Part shown: in pieces, positions 19,381 to 26,933 of the stretch
Position numbering within the stretch: the stretch's first letter is position 1
How the letters are laid out: every line of letters begins with the position of its first letter
DNA from: Reinekea forsetii
GTDB lineage: Bacteria > Pseudomonadota > Gammaproteobacteria > Pseudomonadales > Natronospirillaceae
Length of the DNA stretch: 64,000 nucleotides
Assembly (NCBI RefSeq): GCF_018860385.1
Contig: NZ_JAHKPH010000008.1
Span: 448,080-512,079, forward strand
Direction: 5' to 3'
Translations under genes and position numbers: made by a program
Notes under the pieces: model-generated
Told to the model about the DNA's origin: nothing
What the model saw: the letters and a program-made list of their open reading frames with translations, nothing else
The model's database searches: none

Positions 19381-20556
19381 TTGAGCACGCATACACTGAC
19401 GTTTAAGCAAAAATCGTTGCGCCTTTCTCCTATGTATTTGTTCTTTTTTACATTGTGGGGGGTATTTTTACCTTACTTGGGTCGATTTTTGTTGGCCCAA
19501 GGTCTATCAGAACAAGAAGTAAGCATTATCGCCGCCGTCGTGACGGGCGTGAACATGTTTGCCCCGTTCATGTTCAGTTACTTTTCTGACATGCTAGGCC
19601 GGCGTATGATTTTTATCCGGGCAGGTTATGTTATTTCCGGTGTTATGTATGCCGCAACGCTTTATGGCGAAGGTTTTTGGTATTTTTTAACGGTATTTGG
19701 CTTGTTAGCGACATTCTTAAGTGCCGTATTACCTCAAATGGAGGCCATTGCTTTAGATGTTTTAGGCTCTGAGAAAAGCCGTTATGGTCAAGTTAGGTTA
19801 TGGGGGAGTGCGGGATTTGTCATCATTGTTTGGTTACTGGGAATTCTGTTAACCACCTATTCTGTGCGTATCTTACCGATCATTGGGTGCAGCTTAACGG
19901 TGTTGATGTTTGCCTCCACCTTTTTTATCAAAGAAAAGCCTCGTAAAACCAAAGAGCAGCAGGCCGAAGATGCTACTTCTAACAGCGCTTTCAAAGTCGA
20001 TTGGTGGCAAGTGGTCGTATTATTGTTGGTGCTGATTTTTTGGCAGTTTGGCATGGCGCCATACAATACGTTTTTCGATATTTATTTACAGCAGTTTGGT
20101 TATCCTGCCAGTACAATCGGGTTTCTGATGAGTTTTGGTGCCTTATGTGAAATTGCCGTTTTCTTTTTTATTGCGTCTTTCTTTAGGCGTTTCAGTGAAC
20201 GCAGCCTAATGACAGTCGCTTTGGCATTAACGGTTATCAGATGGCTAATGACCTATGCGTTGCCTGAATCTTTTATCGCATTAGTGTTCGCCCAGACGTT
20301 GCACGCGGCCACTTTTGGCGTGGTTCATTCTGTTGCGATTCATCGAATAGGGCATTTGTTTCCTGATAGTAAGGCTGGTCTAGGGCAGGGGCTATATGTT
20401 GCCATTGGTACAGGTTTTGGGTTATCGGTTGGTAATGTCTTAGCTGGGCTCATTTGGACAGGCAGTGGGGTTGTCTTTATTCAAGGCGCGATATGGGCGG
20501 TACTGGCTACATTGTTGACTTGGTTTGGGTTTAAAGACAATGAGCGCGCCAAATAA
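19381..20556 (+). CDS. MFS_1-like/HcaT-type major facilitator transporter
   Basis: This is a 391-residue inner-membrane permease with about 12 hydrophobic segments. It resembles the MFS_1-like subfamily that includes the putative 3-phenylpropionate transporter HcaT and nucleoside:H+ symporters. Visible are the N-terminal LSPMYLFFFTLWGVFLPYLG and the inter-helix motif FSDMLGRRMIFIRAG between helices 2 and 3. The start is a TTG at 19381 behind an ATGAGGTTTTC ribosome binding region. The substrate cannot be told from sequence. Its stop codon lies inside its terminator hairpin. Confidence 0.8.
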   Translation: MSTHTLTFKQKSLRLSPMYLFFFTLWGVFLPYLGRFLLAQGLSEQEVSIIAAVVTGVNMFAPFMFSYFSDMLGRRMIFIRAGYVISGVMYAATLYGEGFWYFLTVFGLLATFLSAVLPQMEAIALDVLGSEKSRYGQVRLWGSAGFVIIVWLLGILLTTYSVRILPIIGCSLTVLMFASTFFIKEKPRKTKEQQAEDATSNSAFKVDWWQVVVLLLVLIFWQFGMAPYNTFFDIYLQQFGYPASTIGFLMSFGALCEIAVFFFIASFFRRFSERSLMTVALALTVIRWLMTYALPESFIALVFAQTLHAATFGVVHSVAIHRIGHLFPDSKAGLGQGLYVAIGTGFGLSVGNVLAGLIWTGSGVVFIQGAIWAVLATLLTWFGFKDNERAK

Positions 20557-20571
20557 GTCGCGCTTTTTTGT
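20543..20571 (+). terminator. Terminator overlapping the MFS stop codon
   Basis: AGCGCG (20543-20548) pairs with CGCGCT (20559-20564), followed by TTTTTG. The upstream strand of the stem is within the last codons of the transporter gene, so the space between convergent genes is used very economically. Confidence 0.75.
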
Positions 20572-22068
20572 TTAAATCAATGGATGGCTTCGCTTAGGTT
20601 TCGCCAAAGTATCACGATACATTTTTATATAGTGTTTTACAGATTTACTCCAAAGAAAACGTTGAGCCATGGCATTTGTTTGCATTTGCTGCCATAACAT
20701 AGGCTTCTCTTGATATACATTCAAAAGCCTCATCGTTTCTTTCAGTAAGGCTTGCTCAGTGGGTTCTTCAAAGCAAAAGCCTGTTGCCGATTTAACATTG
20801 CGTTGTGCAGCCGACAACGGTGTTACCGAGTCTTTTAGACCGCCAGTGCTTCGTACTAATGGCAATGTGCCATATCGCAGGCTATAAATTTGATTCAGTC
20901 CGCACGGTTCAAAAATAGAAGGCATCAAAAAAGCATCACCGCCAGCTTCCATTCGATGCGAAAGACCCACGTTATAGCCGTTTATAAATCGAACTTGATC
21001 GGGATATCGATGCTGGAGACGGTCGAGCTCATCGGCCAATTTTTTATCACCTGACCCAAGAATTGCGACTTGGCATTTGGAGAATTGAAGTAAATTCCAA
21101 AGCATGGGTATAAGAAGGTGAATACCTTTTTGGTCGGTTAAACGGCATATAGCGACCAATAGTGGCGTTTCAGAACTTTCTTCTAGCCCCAATTCCTTTT
21201 GCAAATTCGCTTTGTTGGCGCTTTTGCCTGAGTCGGTAGGGGTGGCGTAATGATGATTCAAATGAGAGTCTTGTTCTGGATCCCATTGGCTGTAATCGCA
21301 CCCGTTTAAAATGCCTATTAACTGAGGTAACTCGGAAAACTTGAAATGAAGCCCATGGCCGCCTTCGGGAGTTATTAGCTCAGTTGCATAGCCAGGACTG
21401 ACAGTGCTCACTGTGTCGGCAAAGCTTAACGCGCCTTTCAACAGGTTAATTTGGCCGTGATCTTCAAAATCTTCTTGTTGGTAAAAGCGCTCATGAATGC
21501 CCACCGTTTGATGCCAATGTGCTTGAGCATGGCCCTGGTAAGCCGCATTGTGCAGAGATAACACTGAGCGAGTGTCTTTAAAGAAGTCGTCTCCTTTGAA
21601 GTGCTCCGCGAGATAAAACATAGCCATGGCAGATTGCCAATCATTGCCATGAACAATATCGGGTTGCCATTGTTCTGATTTAGCATAATGTAACGCGGCC
21701 TTTGATAAGATTGAAAACCTTAAAATGTTGTCTTCATAGCCATGTTGGCCATCGTCATAGATGCCTGGGCGTCTAAAAGAAGGGTGCTCAATGGCAATGG
21801 TCGGTATTGAGTCGTGCTGACCCGCTCGGAAATTTATATCACAGCCGTAAAAGGCGCTGAGTTCTAAATAGAGTTCAGAACTTGGCCAAGATTCCCATTG
21901 CGTTTTAGTTGTTTCATAGGCCGGCATAACAATGCGGACATCGTGACCTAAAGATAAGAGCGTTTTTGGCAACGCATAGGCAACATCGGCTAACCCACCG
22001 GTTTTAATTAAACCTTCAACTTCAGAAGCAATAAATAAAATCTTTAACGGTTGGCTAGATTTAATCAC
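20572..22068 (-). CDS. glgA: Glycogen synthase GlgA (ADP-glucose type)
   Basis: GlgA extends alpha-1,4-glucan chains from ADP-glucose. The 498-residue GT5 protein has the N-terminal KTGGLADVAYALP motif that binds ADP-glucose. A GT-B C-terminal half contains FEPCGLNQIYSLRYGTLP and the STGGLKDSV segment. There is no glgB, glgC, glgX or glgP in the window, so the gene is solitary here. A possible small membrane protein is encoded 40 bp upstream on the same strand. It is convergent with the MFS gene. Confidence 0.93.
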   Translation of the reverse strand: MIKSSQPLKILFIASEVEGLIKTGGLADVAYALPKTLLSLGHDVRIVMPAYETTKTQWESWPSSELYLELSAFYGCDINFRAGQHDSIPTIAIEHPSFRRPGIYDDGQHGYEDNILRFSILSKAALHYAKSEQWQPDIVHGNDWQSAMAMFYLAEHFKGDDFFKDTRSVLSLHNAAYQGHAQAHWHQTVGIHERFYQQEDFEDHGQINLLKGALSFADTVSTVSPGYATELITPEGGHGLHFKFSELPQLIGILNGCDYSQWDPEQDSHLNHHYATPTDSGKSANKANLQKELGLEESSETPLLVAICRLTDQKGIHLLIPMLWNLLQFSKCQVAILGSGDKKLADELDRLQHRYPDQVRFINGYNVGLSHRMEAGGDAFLMPSIFEPCGLNQIYSLRYGTLPLVRSTGGLKDSVTPLSAAQRNVKSATGFCFEEPTEQALLKETMRLLNVYQEKPMLWQQMQTNAMAQRFLWSKSVKHYIKMYRDTLAKPKRSHPLI

Positions 22069-22108
22069 GGTAACTCCTAGTGTCGAGCTGCAATAGGTAA
22101 GTGAAAAT

Positions 22109-22282
22109 TTATAAAGTAATGGTGTCGGTGTGTGAAACAGTAATGCTTGTTAGAGCGTTTGGGTCTACGGCACTAAAGAATACGCCAGAATCCCATGGCT
22201 GGTCACGATTCATGTCATACATTACCGCCATGATGACTAATAAAATTACAATGGTCAGAAATAGAAAAAGTTTTAACTTCAT
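22109..22282 (-). CDS. Possible small single-pass membrane protein
   Basis: The frame from the internal ATG at 22282 gives 57 residues. A basic start (MKLKL) and a strong hydrophobic helix (about 5-20, FLFLTIVILLVIMAVMY) come first, followed by a polar tail containing RDQPWDSGVFFSAVDP. The shape is that of an N-in single-pass protein. It ends 40 bp before glgA on the same strand and could be co-transcribed. The ribosome binding site (AAGAG two bases before ATG) is poor, and an upstream ATG at 22360 is possible. I recognise no family. Confidence 0.4.
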   Translation of the reverse strand: MKLKLFLFLTIVILLVIMAVMYDMNRDQPWDSGVFFSAVDPNALTSITVSHTDTITL

Positions 22283-22423
22283 AACTCTTTTTAAAATAAT
22301 TAATGAACTTGAAAGGATACGCAACTCAGGCATTAAATCAAAGCAGTAATTTTTATACATAAATGGGCACTCAAAGTGCGAATTTACTTAAAAACGATGG
22401 TTAAATCGGTAATAAATTCTATA

Positions 22424-22449
22424 ACCCATTAATGGGTGTCTGGTATTAT
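22424..22449 (+). promoter_or_regulatory. Palindromic operator-like site with extended -10 promoter
   Basis: The perfect palindrome ACCCATTAATGGGT (22424-22437) is followed three bases later by TGGTATTAT, an extended -10 (TGn plus TATTAT at 22444-22449). The palindrome occupies the -35/spacer area, where a dimeric repressor would block polymerase. The controlled gene starts 33 bp after the -10. No regulator is encoded next to it. Confidence 0.5.
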
Positions 22450-22482
22450 ATAGACTGTTTTTATTAGGGTAGAGGGTTTGTA

Positions 22483-22929
22483 ATGTCTAGCAGAGGTTTA
22501 ACGGCTGTTGTACTGGGTTTAGGGTTGTGTTCGGTGGTTGCAGCAGAGAATATCGTCTATTCAGCAACGGTTAAACAATTAAACGCACACGTATTATTTG
22601 ATCAAACTCTCGAAGGTTCTGGTCTGGTAACGGTCAAGCCTGACTCATTTACGCAGGCATCGGGCGATGTCGATGCGCTCAAACAGTGTTTATGGTCTGT
22701 TAATGTTAATCTCGAAGCTGAAAAGCCAGTGTTTAGCCCCGGAAAAATGATCTGTATTGGTCCCAAGCAAGAGGTTTTAGAAGCCATTCCTCAAGGAATC
22801 GTTGAAATGGAAGGCCAATGCCTTATGGATTCATGCAGTCAGTTTGAAGTTGCTGAAAATACCGCGGTCAGGTTAACCTTTAGCGCGCCTTTAGGCTTAT
22901 CACTCCAACCCAGAAACGAACGTAAATAG
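22483..22929 (+). CDS. Hypothetical secreted protein
   Basis: This is a 148-residue protein of unknown function. A signal peptide is likely (about 1-22, ending VVAAENI), so the mature protein should be periplasmic or exported. The mature part has four cysteines, in KQCLWSV, KMICIGPK and GQCLMDSC, spaced so that two disulfides are possible, and a central VETEK-type acidic surface is absent. It is a single-gene unit with its own promoter and a palindromic operator-like site upstream, and it ends in a 12-bp inverted repeat. I do not recognise the family. Confidence 0.75.
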   Translation: MSSRGLTAVVLGLGLCSVVAAENIVYSATVKQLNAHVLFDQTLEGSGLVTVKPDSFTQASGDVDALKQCLWSVNVNLEAEKPVFSPGKMICIGPKQEVLEAIPQGIVEMEGQCLMDSCSQFEVAENTAVRLTFSAPLGLSLQPRNERK

Positions 22930-22941
22930 TTTCCTGTTTAC

Positions 22942-22977
22942 TAACAAGCACTTCGAGTCTCTCTTAAGTGCTTGTTA
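22942..22977. terminator. Inverted repeat between convergent genes
   Basis: A perfect 12-bp stem, TAACAAGCACTT (22942-22953) with AAGTGCTTGTTA (22966-22977), encloses a 12-base loop. It overlaps the stop codon of the minus-strand gene. There is no U-tract on either side, but its position between two converging genes suits a bidirectional stop or stability element. Confidence 0.55.
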
Positions 22978-23757
22978 ATCGTAAGATTGCTTCTTTTTCC
23001 AACTGTCTTGATCATCCACCATATGTTCCATTTGATCGGCCAATTTTGCCGTACTTTGTTTAGAGGACTCTTCTCTGGATTCTCGCCAATCTTCTATTAA
23101 TTTATTTTGGCTGCTTTGAATGACTACCTGTTGCTGCTTAAATTGGTCTTTATGTTTAGATTCATCAATAGTTGAAAGGGCCTTTTGATAAGCGTTCTTT
23201 GCTTCGCGATACCTTTTTTCTTTAAGAAACGCTTTGGCGCTGAGTTCAAAAAACTCAACCGCCGTTTCATCCAGTTTAATTTCAACTTGCTGAAGCATTT
23301 TTTCAGCGTGGGCTTTATTTAATCGGCCGGTTTGGTAATTGCCCTTTACAAATTGATATAAAGATTTTAATAAACCTCGATAAATACTGGTTTGATCCGG
23401 CGTCAATAACACACTGGGTGCCTTTACCGGTCGGCTTTTTACTTGTTGTCGTTCAGTCGTAAGCTCATCAATTTCAAGCTGCAATTCTTCAGTTTTATAA
23501 GTTGAAATTGTCAGTTGGGTTTTTAAATTCTGAATAATGGCTTGGTAGAGGAAATCGCGTAATTCAGCTGAAAGGTAGTTGCCTGGCAATGTTCGCAATA
23601 GGTTGTTCAGGCGCTTCTTTTGAAGCACCAAAGAGCGAGCCCGATTATTTTTAGATTCCAAGGCACGATGACGTGCTTGAGATACCATCATTGCGATAAT
23701 GATCATTGAAAATACGGCAATAATGCCTACGGCAATGATGGTTGTTGTACTGTCCAT
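22975..23757 (-). CDS. Membrane-anchored coiled-coil protein of unknown function
   Basis: The 260-residue protein has one N-terminal membrane helix (about 6-26). A long, charged, helical region follows: a coiled coil at about 85-110 (KTEELQLEIDELTTERQQVK), a helical region with TPR-like character at about 165-200 (FLKEKRYREAKNAYQKALST), and a very polar tail. The soluble part should face the cytoplasm if the basic residues after the helix stay inside. It lies 110 bp downstream of another coiled-coil gene on the same strand and may share its LexA-box promoter. I know no function for it. Confidence 0.7.
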   Translation of the reverse strand: MDSTTTIIAVGIIAVFSMIIIAMMVSQARHRALESKNNRARSLVLQKKRLNNLLRTLPGNYLSAELRDFLYQAIIQNLKTQLTISTYKTEELQLEIDELTTERQQVKSRPVKAPSVLLTPDQTSIYRGLLKSLYQFVKGNYQTGRLNKAHAEKMLQQVEIKLDETAVEFFELSAKAFLKEKRYREAKNAYQKALSTIDESKHKDQFKQQQVVIQSSQNKLIEDWRESREESSKQSTAKLADQMEHMVDDQDSWKKKQSYD

Positions 23758-23867
23758 GCGTTTACATTGCTCTTTATGTTAATACATAAGAGTTTAGCGG
23801 CTGATACTACGTAAAGTGAACAGTGAAAGGCAAAAAAAAGAAAATAACCGTTTAAAATGCTCGAAAT

Positions 23868-24218
23868 TTATTCATTCACCACGTTTAAATGCGGCGTAGC
23901 CTCCGTATTATCTTCAGATTGAGGACCATTTTGAGTTAGGTCGATCATAGTTTGACGTAATGCATCGAGTGCTTCACGTAATGACAATTCCTCTAATGTG
24001 AGCTTTTGGTGTTTTTCAGAGAGCTTGGAACCTTCCGTAACCTTAAGCTTAGCTTCCTCCCAATTGTCTTGCTCTAATAATTCAATGACTGAACTTTTAA
24101 GGTCTTCTAAAGATTCAGTTTCAACCAGTTTATCGAGTACGGCATCTAATTTTGAATTGAGCTTGAGCATATCTTTGGATGCGTTAGCCATTTGCTCTCC
24201 TAGTGCTTTATAATTCAT
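23868..24218 (-). CDS. Small coiled-coil protein, candidate SOS-regulated gene
   Basis: This is a 116-residue, acidic, nearly all-helical protein with no membrane segment. Leucine-rich heptads at about 14-60 (DMLKLNSKLDAVLDKLVETE and the following LEDL/IELLEQ) suggest a coiled coil, and the last 25 residues look disordered. Two ATGs are possible, at 24224 and 24218. The second has GAGAG at six-base spacing and is preferred. The leftward -10 (TATAAT, 24247-24252) abuts a near-consensus LexA box, so DNA-damage control is likely (inference). No homologue is recognised. Confidence 0.7.
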   Translation of the reverse strand: MNYKALGEQMANASKDMLKLNSKLDAVLDKLVETESLEDLKSSVIELLEQDNWEEAKLKVTEGSKLSEKHQKLTLEELSLREALDALRQTMIDLTQNGPQSEDNTEATPHLNVVNE

Positions 24219-24246
24219 TGTCATCTCTCGCGTTATTGAGTGGTAA

Positions 24247-24270
24247 ATTATACTGTATATTCATACAGTT
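24247..24270. promoter_or_regulatory. Near-consensus LexA (SOS) box overlapping a leftward -10
   Basis: The site TACTGTATATTCATACAGTT (24251-24270) has the CTG-N10-CAG core (24253-24255 and 24266-24268) and an AT-rich centre, very close to the gammaproteobacterial LexA consensus. On the minus strand a perfect TATAAT occupies 24247-24252, so LexA would cover the -10/spacer of the leftward promoter. The rightward hydrolase gene begins 46 bp away and could also be controlled. Confidence 0.75.
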
Positions 24271-24316
24271 AATTTCGCAAGCGCTAATATTTTTTTGTCT
24301 TCTGGGTGGTAAATTT

Positions 24317-25213
24317 ATGCGATTAAGCCAATTAAAGGCCCCCAGTCTTTCAGTTCGAATGTCTTTATGGCTATGGCTTCTCGCCGAAATATCCATTATT
24401 TACTTAATAACAAATCAAATTGTTTGGGTTGTGATTGTTTTTTTCATTGGACCGCTAATAGCGATTGGCGCTTTGTCTATTGTTTCTGGCTTTATCATTA
24501 ACCCGATAAAACTTAATCTTAAATCGTTTCTGAAGTTGTGGTTTGGCGAATGGCTGAGCTTTATGGTGCTGTTTCGTGGGTTACAATTACTGCCAAAAAG
24601 ATGTCATATAAAGTCTAACGAAGTGGCGCATCGGCACGTTATTTTTGTGCACGGTTTTTTTTGCAATGCAGGCATGTGGGCTCCATTGGCAAGAAAATGT
24701 GAACAACTCCAATTCTCAACTTCGTTTGTCGAAATGACACAGTTAACAGGCTCCCTTGAAATGCTGGCCGATGAGTTACAAGTTGAAGTTAAGCGTTTAA
24801 AAGATAACCATCCAAATACTGAAGTTTCCGTCGTTGCTTTCAGTATGGGTGGGCTTGCCGCTCGAGCTTGTCTGTCACGGTTTGAGCGTATCCCATTCAG
24901 GCTAATTACGGTTCATTCCCCCCACAAAGGGACTCATTTAGCCTGGTTTTTCGCCCTGTTAGGCGCAAAAAATGCTCAGCAAATGGTACCGGGGGCAAAA
25001 TGGCTAACGCAGTTAGAAAGTAAAGATGCAGCGCGAGGCTACCCCTTTAATGTACTATGGTCAAAGCATGACACGATTGTGATGCCGGCGAAGTTAGCAG
25101 ATTATGGGCTTTCAAAAGATGAAGAAGAGGGCAAAGGGCATTTATTTGCGGCTATAGACTCTGAGTGTCATCAAATAATAGTAGAGACATTGTTAACCGG
25201 TTCAACTTACTAA
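24317..25213 (+). CDS. Alpha/beta hydrolase (lipase-like) with N-terminal membrane segments
   Basis: The 299-residue protein has two or three hydrophobic segments at its start (about 14-70), then an alpha/beta-hydrolase domain. The oxyanion motif is VIFVHGFFCNAGMW and the nucleophile elbow is AFSMGG (Ser176). The probable acid lies in SKHDTIVMP and the probable catalytic histidine in GKGHLFA. It resembles bacterial triacylglycerol lipase/esterase-like proteins. The substrate is unknown. A frame start at 24203 exists, but it would overlap the divergent gene and the LexA box. The ATG at 24317 has GGTGGT about eight bases upstream and is preferred. Confidence 0.8.
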   Translation: MRLSQLKAPSLSVRMSLWLWLLAEISIIYLITNQIVWVVIVFFIGPLIAIGALSIVSGFIINPIKLNLKSFLKLWFGEWLSFMVLFRGLQLLPKRCHIKSNEVAHRHVIFVHGFFCNAGMWAPLARKCEQLQFSTSFVEMTQLTGSLEMLADELQVEVKRLKDNHPNTEVSVVAFSMGGLAARACLSRFERIPFRLITVHSPHKGTHLAWFFALLGAKNAQQMVPGAKWLTQLESKDAARGYPFNVLWSKHDTIVMPAKLADYGLSKDEEEGKGHLFAAIDSECHQIIVETLLTGSTY

Positions 25214-25250
25214 CATCATTTTATTCACCGAAGTAACCAAGCCATAAATC

Positions 25251-25859
25251 ATGACAAGCGACGATTTTGATCAAAAAGTTAAAGTACAAATGGCCGGCCA
25301 TAGGCCAAAGCTCCTAGAAACTGAAAAAAAGCATGCCGCAGTGTTATTGCCCGTGTCATTAAGTGGTGAGCCTTCCATTATTTTAACGATTCGAGCAGCG
25401 CATTTAAAAAGCCACCCTGGCGATGTTTCTTTTCCTGGTGGTATGGTCGAATCGTATGATGGCAGTATCGAGGCGGCTGCCTTACGAGAAACTCACGAAG
25501 AAATAAACTTAAAGCCGGACGATTTTCAAATTCATGGCCGGCTTTCATCAGCGTTGTCAAAAAATGGCGTGGTCGTTCACCCTGTGGTGGGCACTATTAA
25601 AGATGCCAGCAGCTATTTAGCGAGCCCTGATGAAATTGCAGAAATATTTGAGGTACCCTGGCAGTTTTTTGCTGAAACGACGCCTGAGTTGACGCCTTTT
25701 AATCGTCACGGAATAGAAATTCAAGTGCCTCACTTTTATTATGAAGGGCATCACATTTGGGGCTTAACAGCGATGATTTTATTGGAATTTATTAATATCG
25801 TAGAAGGAACGCAGTGGCCACTACCGCCTTTTCATCGGTCAAAAGTGTATAGTCGCTAG
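25251..25859 (+). CDS. nudL: NudL-type CoA pyrophosphatase (Nudix hydrolase)
   Basis: This Nudix enzyme is of the UPF0035/NudL group that cleaves coenzyme A or its derivatives to 3',5'-ADP and phosphopantetheine. The 202-residue protein has the NudL-specific lead HLKSHPGDVSFPGG running into the Nudix box (GGMVE...AALRETHEEINL), with the metal-binding REXXEE core complete. It lies 37 bp after the hydrolase gene on the same strand. The chemistry is from family knowledge; a broader nucleotide-derivative substrate is possible. Confidence 0.88.
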   Translation: MTSDDFDQKVKVQMAGHRPKLLETEKKHAAVLLPVSLSGEPSIILTIRAAHLKSHPGDVSFPGGMVESYDGSIEAAALRETHEEINLKPDDFQIHGRLSSALSKNGVVVHPVVGTIKDASSYLASPDEIAEIFEVPWQFFAETTPELTPFNRHGIEIQVPHFYYEGHHIWGLTAMILLEFINIVEGTQWPLPPFHRSKVYSR

Positions 25860-25925
25860 AGGTTGAATTGACCCTATGTTAAGATTTATTGACGAAAGGA
25901 TTTTGGCAATGGCAATAGAGAGTTT

Positions 25926-26921
25926 ATGCAAACGAATCGCGTAATGGTCATGGTCGCTTCATTTGAGCGACATCTCGAAGCGGAAAGAAAAGTTATATAC
26001 GAAGCTATAGTAGGCCAAAGAGGGCTTCCTGTTGGTTTGTCTTTTCCTTCTATGCCCGCTAATTACTTATTAAAGCTGAACGCACAATGCCTTGCCGATG
26101 CTGACTACTTATTTCTCCTTTTAGGGAAAGAATACGGTCCAGTCACTGAAAAAGGTACCAGCCATTTACATCAAATCTATGCCGCTGCTCAGGCCGCTCG
26201 TAAGCCAATCATCAGCTTTGTTTATCAAGGCGAACATATCATGGGTCTTGAACCATTTGATCAAAAGCGTCGTGAAGGGTTTATTGCTTCCTTACAAAAA
26301 GGCGATGTATTTTACTGGTCCAATAACGATGAACTTCGTGATGCTATAGAGCGAGGGCTCGAGCTCGTGCAAGAAAACCACCCATCTCCAGGTTGGTCTA
26401 AAGCAGCGGATGTGGCTCAAACCGAACCCAATAGAAAAGTCGATCAAGATATTATTGGTAAGCTTAAAGCGCAAATAGATCATTTAAAGCATAAAATAGA
26501 AAAAGCGACCAGCCCGTTTCAACACAAAGCCCTAGATTTCGATGTTGATCGTACGCCTTGGCTTGCCGAATACAGCTGTAATGCCTTTCGCGAAGGGCGA
26601 TTAAAACAATTTAACGGTACCTTAAGATACGATATTACCGAAGTGTTTGATTGGCTATCGGCTGCTCTGTTATCGCCTATTTCCGAGGTTCGTGTTCAAG
26701 CTTTACTGGCGCGCAACATTCACTCGGATGTATTAAACGAGGCGAAAAGCACTTGGCGAGGCTGTCATGCAGTTTCCGATGTGAAAGTAGACCAAGTTTG
26801 CGTAGATAAATTAAAGAAACGGTTACGGCTAATGGGTATTGTAGTGTTCGATGATAATGGTCGTTGGCGCTTAACCCAAGCCGCCGAAACCTATGCATTG
26901 ATGCAATCTGAAAGCCGATAA
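25926..26921 (+). CDS. DUF4062 domain protein with unassigned C-terminal domain
   Basis: The 331-residue protein starts with a DUF4062-like domain (about 1-120). This shows a VMVMVASFERHLEAERKVI opening, PVGLSF, then ADADYLFLLLGKEYGPV and ARKPIISFVY, a nucleotide/TIR-like Rossmann arrangement often found on STAND NTPases and defence-linked proteins. A short linker and helix (about 175-195, IIGKLKAQIDHLKHKIEKA) follow. A C-terminal domain of about 135 residues ends in a winged-helix-like stretch (KKRLRLMGIVVFDDNGRWRLT). It is a single gene with no NTPase partner beside it. Function unknown; a signalling or defence role is only a possibility. Confidence 0.75.
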   Translation: MQTNRVMVMVASFERHLEAERKVIYEAIVGQRGLPVGLSFPSMPANYLLKLNAQCLADADYLFLLLGKEYGPVTEKGTSHLHQIYAAAQAARKPIISFVYQGEHIMGLEPFDQKRREGFIASLQKGDVFYWSNNDELRDAIERGLELVQENHPSPGWSKAADVAQTEPNRKVDQDIIGKLKAQIDHLKHKIEKATSPFQHKALDFDVDRTPWLAEYSCNAFREGRLKQFNGTLRYDITEVFDWLSAALLSPISEVRVQALLARNIHSDVLNEAKSTWRGCHAVSDVKVDQVCVDKLKKRLRLMGIVVFDDNGRWRLTQAAETYALMQSESR

Positions 26922-26933
26922 CGGGCAAGAATT

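Larger units (their letters stand above)
22069..22482. other. Intergenic region between glgA and the secreted-protein gene
   Basis: This 414-bp gap contains a possible 57-residue membrane protein on the minus strand (22109-22282), an AT-rich stretch, and on the plus strand a perfect 14-bp palindrome and an extended -10 promoter (22424-22449). A plus-strand reading frame at 22101-22349 overlaps the small minus-strand gene and lacks protein-like composition. Confidence 0.6.

Noticed and set aside
22101-22349. Plus-strand 82-codon frame opposite the small membrane ORF
   Set aside because: Composition is not protein-like, and the hydrophobic minus-strand frame is a better candidate.
24203-24316. 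Longer N-terminus for the alpha/beta hydrolase
   Set aside because: It would overlap the divergent gene and read through the LexA box; the ATG at 24317 has a better ribosome binding site.
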